Assembly (NCBI RefSeq): GCF_018343615.1
Contig: NZ_JAGYPI010000001.1
Span: forward strand, 2,052,193 to 2,116,192
Origin: Bacillus sp. FJAT-49736
GTDB lineage: Bacteria; Bacillota; Bacilli; Bacillales; Bacillaceae_C
Reading direction: 5' to 3'
Length of the DNA: 64,000 nucleotides
Shown: positions 55,516 through 63,943 of the stretch, in pieces
Numbering within the stretch: the stretch's first letter is position 1
Layout: every line of letters starts with the position of its first letter
Program-made: the position numbers and the translations under genes
The notes under the pieces: generated by a model
Told to the model about the DNA's origin: nothing
The model's database searches: none
What the model saw: only the letters and a program-made list of their open reading frames with translations

Positions 55516-55644
55516 ATTGGTTGGGTAATAATAGTTGTTATTGCTTATTTGCCAATAATGTATAGGATTCATAGACGTCTTGATAGATTAGAAAAGGAGA
55601 TAAAGATATTAAAAGATGAAAGGGATGGTTTTTATTTAGAATAG
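55516..55644 (+). CDS. Possible 42-residue membrane-anchored miniprotein (ATT start)
   Basis: A frame with a hydrophobic N-terminus (GWVIIVVIAYLPIMY) and a charged helix (RRLDRLEKEIKILKDERDG) ends at TAG 55642. AAGGGG lies 9 bp before an ATT that is the only initiation-like codon at the right place. No ATG, GTG or TTG is in frame upstream. Such short helix-anchored proteins are common in Bacillus, but the start makes this one doubtful. Confidence 0.35.
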   Translation: MGWVIIVVIAYLPIMYRIHRRLDRLEKEIKILKDERDGFYLE

Positions 55645-55686
55645 TATTTTTTATACAAAGAAATGTTAAATTACAAGCTAAATATC

Positions 55687-55720
55687 AAAAAACAACCCTC
55701 TAATCTGAAGGTTGTTTTTT
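55687..55720. terminator. Terminator of ackA (bidirectional)
   Basis: AAAAAACAACC / GGTTGTTTTTT with T-runs on both sides, immediately after the ackA stop. Confidence 0.85.
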
Positions 55721-55724
55721 TTCA

Positions 55725-56918
55725 TTATTCTAGCCCTGAAATTCGTATAACATCTCTCGCTATCATCACTTCTTCATTCGTCGGTATGACCATTACTTTT
55801 ACTGGTGAGTGAGGATAACTGATAAATGCTTCTTGCCCGCGGATTTTATTTAAGGCAGGGTCCCAGTATACACCCATAAATTCAAGACCTCTAAGAACCT
55901 TTGCCCGGATGACATCGCTATTTTCACCAATACCAGCCGTGAAAATAATCGCGTCGACACCTGACATTTTGGCTGCATAAGTTCCAATATATTTATGGAT
56001 CCGATTCGCAAAAATTTCCAATGCCAAATCAGCACGTTCATTTCCTTGTGATGCTTCCAATTCAATATCACGAAGATCGCTAGAGAATCCTGAAACGCCT
56101 AATAAACCTGATTCCTTATTAAGGACCTGTAATACTTCATCAACTGTTTTCCCCGTCTTCTCCATAATAAATGGAATAAGTGCCGGGTCGAGATTTCCCG
56201 AGCGTGTACCCATTGCAACCCCTGCTAATGGTGTAAATCCCATAGATGTGTCAATGGATTTACCGCCTTCAATGGCCGTTATGCTGGCACCATTTCCAAG
56301 ATGGCAGGAAATGAAACGTAATTGCTCAATTGGGCGTCCTAACAATTCCGAAGCACGCTGTGATACATATTTATGTGATGTACCATGGAAACCATACTTA
56401 CGTATACCATACTTATTATAATATTCATAAGGTAAGCTATATAAGAATGAACTTTCCGGCATCGTTTGATGAAATGCCGTATCAAATACTGCCACTGCCG
56501 GAACATCTGGCAAAGCGTTTTTAAAAGTTATTATGCCAGTAATATTAGCTGGATTATGAAGAGGAGCCAATTCGGAAAGATCCTCTAACTGTCTAATTAC
56601 TTCATCATTAATTAATTCAGAATCATTATATACTTCTCCACCGTGAACAACACGATGACCTACACCGTTAATTTCATTTAAAGATGTAATAATTCCTAAC
56701 GAAGTCAGCTTGTCTAGAAGCAATTTAACCGCTACTTTGTGATTAGGAATATCGAGAATTTCTGTTTGCTTTTTACCGTTTACCGTTATATTAAAAATCG
56801 AATCATTTAAACCAATTCGTTCAATAAGTCCCTTTGTTATTACTTTTTCCTCTGGCATTTCAAATAATTGAAACTTTAAAGAAGAACTTCCGGCATTGAT
56901 TGCAATTATTTTTGACAT
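55725..56918 (-). CDS. ackA: Acetate kinase
   Basis: A 397-residue enzyme making ATP and acetate from acetyl phosphate. The ASKHA fold signatures are present: [16 protein letters not shown] at the start, [21 protein letters not shown] (catalytic Asp), [10 protein letters not shown], and [27 protein letters not shown] lies before the ATG. The upstream region contains a perfect cre followed by a promoter, the arrangement by which CcpA activates ackA in B. subtilis for overflow metabolism. Confidence 0.97.
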   Translation of the reverse strand: MSKIIAINAGSSSLKFQLFEMPEEKVITKGLIERIGLNDSIFNITVNGKKQTEILDIPNHKVAVKLLLDKLTSLGIITSLNEINGVGHRVVHGGEVYNDSELINDEVIRQLEDLSELAPLHNPANITGIITFKNALPDVPAVAVFDTAFHQTMPESSFLYSLPYEYYNKYGIRKYGFHGTSHKYVSQRASELLGRPIEQLRFISCHLGNGASITAIEGGKSIDTSMGFTPLAGVAMGTRSGNLDPALIPFIMEKTGKTVDEVLQVLNKESGLLGVSGFSSDLRDIELEASQGNERADLALEIFANRIHKYIGTYAAKMSGVDAIIFTAGIGENSDVIRAKVLRGLEFMGVYWDPALNKIRGQEAFISYPHSPVKVMVIPTNEEVMIARDVIRISGLE

Positions 56919-56973
56919 ATTGTACCGTCCCTTCTAAACTAAAGTTCATCTAAATATTTAATCCATAAGATTC

Positions 56974-57002
56974 ATTTAAACATGCATATCAATGTTTATC
57001 AA
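56974..57002 (-). promoter_or_regulatory. Sigma-A promoter of ackA
   Basis: TTGATA (57002-56997), 17-bp spacer, TTAAAT (56979-56974), about 50 bp before the start codon. Confidence 0.6.
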
Positions 57003-57016
57003 GCATGAAACTTTAG

Positions 57017-57031
57017 TGGAATCGGTTCCAA
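57017..57031 (-). promoter_or_regulatory. cre site upstream of the ackA promoter
   Basis: TTGGAACCGATTCCA on the minus strand fits the CcpA cre pattern WTGNAANCGNWNNCW at every position and is near-palindromic. It ends 14 bp upstream of the -35, a position fitting activation rather than repression. Confidence 0.8.
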
Positions 57032-57091
57032 CTCAAAGTAAATATATTCGAATATCTTCAAAAATTGCGCCGGCTTTCATCCCCAGTATTA

Positions 57092-58081
57092 TCAGCTCTT
57101 ATTTTCTCTAAACCACTCTTCTATTTTCAAAAGTATCTTTTCCATAGCTTGTGGATTGGAAAGTGTCGGTAGAGTTGCTATAAGGACTTGCTTTGGAGCT
57201 TTTAATCCAATAGCTTTTTTCTGCAAGATAAAAATGCTTTTAGCTGCCTTCTCATTTTTGAACATTGTTAAAGGAAGCTGAATAATTCCTTGAATATTAG
57301 CTTGTTCTTGTAAAAACTGGTGGAGCTTCGGAGCTTCTTTCGATTCAAATAAATCATTCGGAATAAGGAAAAATAAGTAGCCCCCAGGTTTCGTATGTTT
57401 AATGCTCTGCTCTATAAATAGGTGATGGGCATATGAATGGCCCTCCTCCGCTTTTAACTCGTAATTTTGCGCTCCCATATCATTAGGATAATAACCTACG
57501 GGAAGATCGCAAACAACCGCATCTGCCGGGTCCACAAATAAGGATTGTAGAGAATCCTGGTGAAAGAATTGAACTGGATGACTTTGTAAATTTGCTCCAA
57601 CATATGCAAGCTTAAGGAGAAGATCATCTACATCCACTGCAAATGCCTCAACTTCCTTTGGTTGCAAGTGATTTAGAATAGTTGTTAGAAGATTTCCTGT
57701 GCCAACAGCTGGGTCCAGCAAAGAAAAGGCCTGGACATTTTCAAAGAATTTTTTTATCAAATATCCCATAAAAAGACCAATCGAATCAGGCGTCATTTGA
57801 TGATTGGGCTGAACACTATCCTTCATCCCCTTTAAAATCGCCAATTGAAAGGCTTTGCGAATTTGTTCGTTCTCAAATCGTTCTATATGTAATTCACTGT
57901 ACATTTTCGTCAGTCTCTTTTTCGTAATCTCACTGAGCTCCTCCTGCAGAATATCATCATGGAACAAATTTTCACCGGTTTCCGCGATTGCTTCTAAATA
58001 GGTACAGGATAACTCCTCTTGTAAAACCTCTGCGGTTTCATTCATTACATTAAAAATTGCTTCCATGCTCTCCAACTTCAT
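57092..58081 (-). CDS. ytxK: YtxK: class I SAM-dependent methyltransferase-like protein
   Basis: A 329-residue protein with an N-terminal helical part (about 1-90) and an N6-adenine-methyltransferase-like Rossmann domain: the SAM loop DPAVGTGNLLTTIL near 120 and acidic AFAVDVDDLLLKLA. The motif IV position reads DLPVGYYPND instead of the (N/D)PPY of active DNA methylases, so DNA methylation is doubtful. It lies between ackA and tpx as in B. subtilis. The ATG at 58081 follows GGGAGGC. Confidence 0.85.
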   Translation of the reverse strand: MKLESMEAIFNVMNETAEVLQEELSCTYLEAIAETGENLFHDDILQEELSEITKKRLTKMYSELHIERFENEQIRKAFQLAILKGMKDSVQPNHQMTPDSIGLFMGYLIKKFFENVQAFSLLDPAVGTGNLLTTILNHLQPKEVEAFAVDVDDLLLKLAYVGANLQSHPVQFFHQDSLQSLFVDPADAVVCDLPVGYYPNDMGAQNYELKAEEGHSYAHHLFIEQSIKHTKPGGYLFFLIPNDLFESKEAPKLHQFLQEQANIQGIIQLPLTMFKNEKAAKSIFILQKKAIGLKAPKQVLIATLPTLSNPQAMEKILLKIEEWFRENKS

Positions 58082-58167
58082 TAAAAAGCCTCCCACAAGG
58101 TACTTTTCACTTTGTTTGAACCATCAACGTTGAAAAGATACCTGAACTAAAAACTTATTGATCTTAA

Positions 58168-58363
58168 TAGGCTGTTTTCGTATAAATTGTTAAAATCCAA
58201 TAGTGTATTCTAACTTTTTGCTTTTCGTACATGATTCTCCATCCTAATAAAGACTTGGTTTCTAATCATCTTTTCTAAAGATGATTAATTTATTCATTAC
58301 CAGAATAAGGATGGATATAAGGTTCTCGTCACCAAAAGCAACAAATTTTAAGAAAAGTGCCTA
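58168..58363. repeat. MITE-like palindromic element, copy D (long form)
   Basis: Left end TAGGCTGTTTTCGTATAAAT, side arm GTTAAAATCC...TTCTAAC, then TTTGCTTTTCGTA; a central hairpin ATCATCTTT...AAAGATGAT; right end CCAAAAGCAACAAATT then AAGAAAAGTGCCTA. It lies between tpx and ytxK and fills most of that gap. Confidence 0.8.
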
Positions 58364-58381
58364 ATAAAAATACATTAATAG

Positions 58382-58402
58382 ACCCCGATATTATATCGGG
58401 GT
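58382..58402 (-). terminator. Hairpin downstream of tpx
   Basis: ACCCCGATA / TATCGGGGT with a 3-nt loop, 12 bp past the tpx stop. The T-run is weak on the minus strand. Confidence 0.6.
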
Positions 58403-58414
58403 ACATATTGTTTA

Positions 58415-58915
58415 TTATTTTGCTTGCTTCGCTGCCTCGATAGCTTTTTCGTAATCAGGGTGATGAGTTCCCTCGCTTACGTATTCCACATATGTAACCG
58501 TATCATTGCTGTCAACAACAAACACAGCACGTGCCAATAATCTTAATTCCTTCATCACAACCCCATATGCCTCACCAAAGGCTAGGTCACGGTGGTCGGA
58601 TAATGTGACAACATTATCAAGTCCGCTTGCTGCACACCAGCGTGCCTGGGCGAACGGTAAATCAACAGATATAGTCAAAACCTTCACATTGTCCAATTTT
58701 GTCGCTTCTTCATTAAAACGACGTGTTTGTGCATCACATACACCTGTATCAATAGAAGGTACAACACTGATGAGACGAACATTTCCTTTGGTACTATCCA
58801 ACGTCACTTCCGAAAGATCATTTGCCAACACTGTGAAATTTGGAGCTTTGTCTCCAACCTTCACTTCATTACCGACAAGGGTTACATTTGTACCTTTAAA
58901 TGTCACGGATGCCAT
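58415..58915 (-). CDS. tpx: Thiol peroxidase Tpx
   Basis: A 166-residue atypical 2-Cys peroxiredoxin that reduces hydroperoxides using thioredoxin. The peroxidatic Cys lies in [14 protein letters not shown] near residue 60 and the resolving Cys in [11 protein letters not shown] near 93. Preceding residues VVPSIDTG match Tpx rather than BCP or AhpC. AAGGAGG precedes the ATG, and a TTGGAA-18-TATGAT promoter (58987-58958) lies upstream. Confidence 0.97.
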   Translation of the reverse strand: MASVTFKGTNVTLVGNEVKVGDKAPNFTVLANDLSEVTLDSTKGNVRLISVVPSIDTGVCDAQTRRFNEEATKLDNVKVLTISVDLPFAQARWCAASGLDNVVTLSDHRDLAFGEAYGVVMKELRLLARAVFVVDSNDTVTYVEYVSEGTHHPDYEKAIEAAKQAK

Positions 58916-58995
58916 TCCTTATTACCTCCTTAAGAATATGTTTCTTTATATATTCTTATCATACTGGACAATTCGTTATTTTTCCAATTAAAAAC

Positions 58996-59013
58996 CTCGC
59001 CGAAAACGGCGAG
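58996..59013 (-). terminator. Terminator of ytfJ
   Basis: CTCGCCG TTTT CGGCGAG followed by GTTTTTAATT on the minus strand. Confidence 0.88.
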
Positions 59014-59047
59014 AGTGGATAAAGGCTGTTTTATGCAGATAATAATA

Positions 59048-59533
59048 TTAGAAATCAAAATCTTGTTTTTGCTGTGTAGGCTGGTGTGTCTTCCATCCGT
59101 TTGAATTTTGGTTATTTTGATTGTTCTTTTTTATCATCGATTGGATTTTATCCACTACAGTAGGTGCAACATCTAAAATTTTCTCAATGAGATGGGTGCT
59201 TTCATCAAGGTGGAGCATTTTTACTCCGGAGGAATTGACTATTAAGAAAGCAATAGGTGTGATGGATACCCCCCCGCCACTACCTCCGCCAAATGGAAGA
59301 TTGGACCCACCGCCTTGCTGTCCATGATTTTGATCACCTGAACTAGAATTCCCCCCATTTGTATTAAATTGACTTCCACCTGCTGCAAATCCGAACCCTA
59401 CCTTAGATACGGTTAAGATAACACTTCCATCGGGTGTTTCAACTGGATCGCCAATGATAGTGTTAACATCAATCATTTCCTTTAAATTTTCCATCGCTGC
59501 TGTCATTAAGCCTTCAATTGGATGTCCACTCAT
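59048..59533 (-). CDS. ytfJ: GerW-family spore protein YtfJ
   Basis: A 161-residue spore protein. It begins with HPIEGLMTAAMENLKEMIDVNTIIGDPVETPDG, the GerW/YtfJ signature, followed by a glycine/asparagine-rich stretch (about 55-95) and SITPIAFLIVNSSGVKMLHLD. Family members are forespore proteins needed for normal germination responses in some species. AAGGAGGAG precedes the ATG. It is the last gene of the sppA-yteJ-ytfI-ytfJ series. Confidence 0.92.
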   Translation of the reverse strand: MSGHPIEGLMTAAMENLKEMIDVNTIIGDPVETPDGSVILTVSKVGFGFAAGGSQFNTNGGNSSSGDQNHGQQGGGSNLPFGGGSGGGVSITPIAFLIVNSSGVKMLHLDESTHLIEKILDVAPTVVDKIQSMIKKNNQNNQNSNGWKTHQPTQQKQDFDF

Positions 59534-59551
59534 TTTGACTCCTCCTTTTTA

Positions 59552-60229
59552 TTAAATGGAATGATTATTTTCATCTTTTGACATTGCGTTTAAAGGCTTT
59601 GTCTTAAATGAACCTTTTCCGCCTCTCCAAAACTTTAATATTTTTAATCCTGCTAAAATAGCATTCCCGATTCGGATTTTAAACATACATTTTATCTTTG
59701 TTTGAGATACAGGAATTTGAAATGATGGCTGCACAGAAATAACGGGATTTGTCTTAAGCCGCATATATTTACTTAATAAACCTATAATGACTCCTTTTAT
59801 AGACCAAACAACACCTGTTAATACCCCTGTTTGCGCCGCATCCTTTAGGCCGACGTAAGAATGCCACTCCAGTTTTTTTACCTTTACGGTTTTTAAAAAC
59901 TTTTGAATAACTGCATTTAAATCGAAAACATGCTGCATTAGCTCTTTATAATCGGAAAATCGATTTTTAATTTCATGAGGAGTAATTTTATTGGTTTCAT
60001 GTTCCCCAGCCTTATTTTTCTTTTTATATATGATATGAGGCTCTTCCTTATCTATTTTCACTACAGGTACCTCAATCGTATGACGTATAAATTTCCAGGC
60101 GGATAGTTTAATGTTGAAATGATCATCATCCTGCATATGCGAATAGTCAATGACAATAGTGATCGTCGTAAACCAAATAATAAAAAATAAGACTATAAAA
60201 AAAACAATAATAATAGCGGTAACGATCAT
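59552..60229 (-). CDS. ytfI: DUF2953 membrane-anchored protein (YtfI)
   Basis: A 225-residue protein with one N-terminal membrane helix (about 1-24) and a basic soluble domain ending in the DUF2953 C-terminal pattern (KIKCMFKIRIGNAILAGLKI). The function is unknown; in spore formers it travels with ytfJ, as here (18 bp away), which suggests a sporulation role. The ATG at 60229 is used; a TTG at 60241 is in contact with the only GAAAGG site, so the true start is uncertain. Confidence 0.82.
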   Translation of the reverse strand: MIVTAIIIVFFIVLFFIIWFTTITIVIDYSHMQDDDHFNIKLSAWKFIRHTIEVPVVKIDKEEPHIIYKKKNKAGEHETNKITPHEIKNRFSDYKELMQHVFDLNAVIQKFLKTVKVKKLEWHSYVGLKDAAQTGVLTGVVWSIKGVIIGLLSKYMRLKTNPVISVQPSFQIPVSQTKIKCMFKIRIGNAILAGLKILKFWRGGKGSFKTKPLNAMSKDENNHSI

Positions 60230-60282
60230 TTTGGCACACAACCTTTCAGCCTACCATTTTCTCCAGAAAGCCAAAAAATAAA

Positions 60283-60301
60283 CCTGCTCTTAATGAGCAG
60301 G
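60283..60301 (-). terminator. Terminator overlapping the yteJ 3' end
   Basis: CCTGCTC / GAGCAGG with a 5-nt loop, then TTTATTTTTTGG on the minus strand; the yteJ stop is inside the stem. Confidence 0.75.
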
Positions 60302-60814
60302 CTGTAATTGTTTTTTTAGATTTTCATGAACGACAATTGTGTCGGCAAACAGATCATGCAATCCTTGTTTTTTGGGAGTAAAGGCTACAATTAAATATAG
60401 AATCAAGATGGTTGTTGATATGTAGCGCCCGATCCCTTCACGGAACAATATTGTTCCCCATGATGGTTTCGGCTCTTTCATAGAAATTACTTTTAAACCA
60501 AATACCATCTTTCCAATGGTTTGCCCCGTTAATTTTGTCATTAATACAAAATATAAATAAAAGGTAATCGCGGCGGCAATTGCCATCGGTGAAAACATTC
60601 TTGAATCCTGAAGCGAAATATCGAGAATTTTAAAAATCGGTTTTACAATTAAACGATCAATACTTCCAATCACTATTAAGTCCAGCAGATATGCCCAAAA
60701 TCGCATCCAAAATCCAGCTACATAATAATCCCTTTCCAGGTTTTCCTTAACAACCGTCTCACCAATATCGTTTTGTTCCAATACCATTTCATCATATTGA
60801 TTAAATTCACTCAT
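60290..60814 (-). CDS. yteJ: RDD-family membrane protein YteJ
   Basis: A 174-residue RDD-domain protein with an acidic N-terminus and three membrane segments. The name-giving residues are visible: FWMRFWAYLLDLIVIGSIDRL near 35-55, TGQTIGKMVFGLKVI and the GLHDLFADTIVV end. B. subtilis YteJ works with SppA in resistance to lantibiotics and antimicrobial peptides. Of the three adjacent ATGs the third (60814) is best spaced from AGGGGG. It directly follows sppA with a small overlap or gap depending on the start. Confidence 0.85.
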   Translation of the reverse strand: MSEFNQYDEMVLEQNDIGETVVKENLERDYYVAGFWMRFWAYLLDLIVIGSIDRLIVKPIFKILDISLQDSRMFSPMAIAAAITFYLYFVLMTKLTGQTIGKMVFGLKVISMKEPKPSWGTILFREGIGRYISTTILILYLIVAFTPKKQGLHDLFADTIVVHENLKKQLQPAH

Positions 60815-60828
60815 CATCATTCCCCCTG

Positions 60829-61839
60829 TCATCTAGAATACATATACATTAATCTTGGGGCATTTGGTTGAGCTAATAATTGCAGTAAACCTGACATCTC
60901 TGCTTCTTTGCCCATCATCTTTTGCGCAGTCATGGAAAACAATGAACCTAATCCAAAATCAGAGCTATACTGAACTACCTGTGCTCCCTGTAATTGATGA
61001 TCCTTTTTTAATTGGTTAATCACATCTTCGAAATATCCAAAATCATCTATTAGATGTAACTTTTTCGCTTGTCTACCATCATAGACGCGTCCATCCGCTA
61101 ATTCACGGACACGCTTTTCGGGTATATTTCTTCCTTCTGAAATGACTTTTACAAACCCATCATAAGAATCATTCACCATATTTTGAATGATTTTCTTCTC
61201 ACTATCCGTCATCGGTCGGGAGGGACTCATTATATCCTTGTATGGGCCGCTTTTGATTGTCATAAAATTAACACCATATTTTTTGGCCAGTTCTCCGTAA
61301 TTAATGCCTTCCATAATAACACCTAATGATCCTGTTAACGTTTCCGGACTTGCAAATATTTTATCTGCCGGGGTGGAAATGTAGTACCCCCCAGATGCTG
61401 CAGTAGCTCCCATTGAAACGTATACTGGTTTCTTGGTTTCCTTTTTAATTTGAACAATTTTATCGTGAATTTCCGCAGACTCAACAACTCCTCCACCTGG
61501 AGAATTAACGCGGATAATAATGGCTTTTACATTTTTATCATCTTTTGCAAAGTTAAGCTGATCCATAAAATCTTGAAAGTTAAAGCCTCCGCTGCTTAAC
61601 AAAGAAGTTGGAGTTCCTGTATCCTGGATAACCCCATCCACATTTAAAACAGCAATTTTCTTTGTGGTGCTGCCTTCCTTCACTATATCTTCCGTAAAGT
61701 TTTGTTCTGGCGTTGTAAACGCCTTATCAAAAAGCTTGGTAAAATCCGTTGTAAAAGCAGTGATAGCAAAATTAACAATAATAGATACTACAAATAAAGA
61801 CACGGCAATTCCAAGTGCCGCCCATCTTTTTTTATTCAT
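60829..61839 (-). CDS. sppA: Signal peptide peptidase SppA
   Basis: A 336-residue membrane-anchored S49 peptidase that degrades cleaved signal peptides. After an N-terminal anchor (about 7-30) come the crotonase-like repeats, with the oxyanion glycine turn RVNSPGGGVVESA, catalytic Ser149 in ATAASGGYYIS and Lys201 in SGPYKDIMSPSR. This is the short bacterial form. The first gene of sppA-yteJ, divergent from NAD kinase. Confidence 0.95.
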   Translation of the reverse strand: MNKKRWAALGIAVSLFVVSIIVNFAITAFTTDFTKLFDKAFTTPEQNFTEDIVKEGSTTKKIAVLNVDGVIQDTGTPTSLLSSGGFNFQDFMDQLNFAKDDKNVKAIIIRVNSPGGGVVESAEIHDKIVQIKKETKKPVYVSMGATAASGGYYISTPADKIFASPETLTGSLGVIMEGINYGELAKKYGVNFMTIKSGPYKDIMSPSRPMTDSEKKIIQNMVNDSYDGFVKVISEGRNIPEKRVRELADGRVYDGRQAKKLHLIDDFGYFEDVINQLKKDHQLQGAQVVQYSSDFGLGSLFSMTAQKMMGKEAEMSGLLQLLAQPNAPRLMYMYSR

Positions 61840-61995
61840 TTTTCCATCCTCCTAAGTATGCACTGATGAAATATTTCTTTAACAGGTAATAATTTGTTAC
61901 ACTAACATAAAAACGGTAAAAGGAATAAATAGCATCGTGAAGTTTTTTAGCGTTACTAATTATGCCTTTGAAAAATAACGAAATGAGGGATTATC

Positions 61996-62790
61996 ATGAC
62001 AGAACGCAATAATATATATTTTTTTCATAACCAGGTATCCAATGTAAAAATTTCGTCCTTATTAGAGTTAACAAAAAGGTATGGCTTTCAAATCGTGCAT
62101 AATCCTAAAGAAGCGAATATCATTATCAGTATTGGCGGTGACGGCACTTTTCTTCAGGCTGTTAGGAAAACAAACTTTCGCCAAGATTGTCTCTATGCTG
62201 GTATATCAACTGAAAATGAATTAGGTTTATATTGTGATTTTCATCTTGACCAAGTATCAGAAATGATAGATGCCATTACGAAAGAAAACATAGAGGTGCG
62301 CAAATATCCAATTCTCTTTGCAAATATTGATGAACAAGGTTCTTTTTATTGTTTAAACGAATTCAGTATTCGATCCGGCATTATTAAAACATTTGTGATG
62401 GATGTGTTCATCGATGAGCTTCATTTTGAAACATTCCGAGGTGATGGAATGTTAATTGCAACACCAACTGGTAGTACAGCTTACAACAAATCCGTAGGCG
62501 GTGCGATTGTCGATCCAATGCTGCCATGTTTACAAGTTAGTGAGCTTGCCTCTTTAAATAATAATCGATATCGAACATTAGGCTCCTCTTTTATTCTTGA
62601 CGGAAGCCGTAAATTAACATTGAAGATTACTAAGGACGGCAATGAATATCCTCTAATGGGCATGGATAACGAGGCTTTAAGCATCCGTCATGTTGAAAAA
62701 GTTGAAATTAGTTTAAGCGACAAAAGGATTAAAACCGTGAAACTAAAAACGAATTCATTCTGGGAAAAGGTCAGAAGAACCTTTTTATAG
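61996..62790 (+). CDS. nadK: NAD kinase
   Basis: A 264-residue enzyme phosphorylating NAD to NADP. The diagnostic ISIGGDGTFLQAV near residues 45-57 and RGDGMLIATPTGSTAYNKSVGGA near 145-170 are intact. It corresponds to the second Bacillus NAD kinase (YtdI/NadF type), lying next to sppA. TGAGGG precedes the ATG. A terminator follows. Confidence 0.95.
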   Translation: MTERNNIYFFHNQVSNVKISSLLELTKRYGFQIVHNPKEANIIISIGGDGTFLQAVRKTNFRQDCLYAGISTENELGLYCDFHLDQVSEMIDAITKENIEVRKYPILFANIDEQGSFYCLNEFSIRSGIIKTFVMDVFIDELHFETFRGDGMLIATPTGSTAYNKSVGGAIVDPMLPCLQVSELASLNNNRYRTLGSSFILDGSRKLTLKITKDGNEYPLMGMDNEALSIRHVEKVEISLSDKRIKTVKLKTNSFWEKVRRTFL

Positions 62791-62804
62791 CGCCTATGTA
62801 TTGG

Positions 62805-62835
62805 AAGCAATCGGAATATCCGATTGCTTTTGTTG
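62805..62835 (+). terminator. Terminator of nadK
   Basis: AAGCAATCGG / CCGATTGCTT with a 5-nt loop, then TTGTTG. Confidence 0.85.
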
Positions 62836-62896
62836 TACGTATTACTCCCATGAAGGCTTCATTCATTTATCTTTCGATGAATTCCATTAGTACTTG

Positions 62897-63814
62897 TTAA
62901 GCACTAAGGCTATTGGGCTTTTTCCATTTACTGCTTTTATAAACATTGGAAACAGATAATATTATTATAGCTGTCCAAATACAAATAAATGCCCACATAT
63001 GTGCGGTAGTGAAATGCTCACTGTAAAAAAAGACGCCAAGAATCAGCATAATAGTCGGAGCGATATATTGCAAAAATCCTAATACATACATAGGAATTGC
63101 CTGTGCCCCTTTCGCAAAGAACAATAGCGGAGTTGCTGTAACAATACCAGCTCCGATTAATAATAAATCTGTTCCAACTCCACTTGAAAACAGAGTTAGA
63201 TCCCCTTTCATCAATAAATACACAAGGAAAATAATAGCAAAAGGTGTTACTGTCATGGTTTCTAATGCGAGTCCAACGGAGGAATCTACTTTAATAACCT
63301 TTTTCACTAAACCATAAATCCCGAAGGTTGTAGCTAAGCTAAAAGCAATCCACGGAAAATGCCCGTATGACAAGGTAAGAATGATGACTCCTATGGCAGC
63401 CACAAAAAATGAGATTAATTGAATGATAGTTAACTTTTCTTTTAAAACAAATATTCCAAGCAAAATACTTATAAGGGGATTAATATAATACCCTAGGCTT
63501 GCCTCCACGATGTGGTCCGTGTTAACCGCCCAAATATAAATGAACCAATTTGCTGTAATTAAAATAGAAGCCATAATGAGTGAGAGAATCACTTTTCGAT
63601 TCGTCTTTATATTTTTTAATGTATGCACATATGATTTCCACTTTCGTGTAACAATGAGCAGAACTACCATGAAAATAAATGACCAAAATATGCGATTAGC
63701 TAAAATCTCTTCTGGTGATACTTCATTCAGCCACTTCCAATATATCGGCAATACTCCCCAGAATATGTATGAAAAGGCGGCGTAAAGGATCCCTTTCTTT
63801 TCGTCTTGTTTCAC
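62897..63814 (-). CDS. rarD: RarD/EamA-family transporter
   Basis: A 305-residue member of the RarD branch of the EamA/DMT transporters with about ten membrane helices. RarD features include FSYIFWGVLPIYWKWLNEVSPEEILANRIFWS at the start, ANWFIYIWAVNTDHIVEASLGYYINPL in helix 3-4, and QYIAPTIMLILGV near the end. The substrate is unknown (the name comes from chloramphenicol sensitivity). The GTG at 63814 is preceded by GAAGGAG; the 63859 ATG has no site. Confidence 0.9.
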   Translation of the reverse strand: MKQDEKKGILYAAFSYIFWGVLPIYWKWLNEVSPEEILANRIFWSFIFMVVLLIVTRKWKSYVHTLKNIKTNRKVILSLIMASILITANWFIYIWAVNTDHIVEASLGYYINPLISILLGIFVLKEKLTIIQLISFFVAAIGVIILTLSYGHFPWIAFSLATTFGIYGLVKKVIKVDSSVGLALETMTVTPFAIIFLVYLLMKGDLTLFSSGVGTDLLLIGAGIVTATPLLFFAKGAQAIPMYVLGFLQYIAPTIMLILGVFFYSEHFTTAHMWAFICIWTAIIILSVSNVYKSSKWKKPNSLSA

Positions 63815-63897
63815 TCTCTCTCCTTCTTTCTTCTGCTGTCTTTTACCTAAAAAAGTCAATTATAAAAATCATGTATCCTTTATTGTAAACGAAACAA

Positions 63898-63931
63898 AGG
63901 CAGACAGTCTACCTGAAACCGTCCACCTTTT
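63898..63931 (-). terminator. Terminator of the acyl-CoA synthetase-like gene
   Basis: AGGTGGAC and GTCTGCCT on the minus strand pair with two wobbles, followed by TTTGTTTC. Confidence 0.6.
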
Positions 63932-63943
63932 TATAATTTTTTT

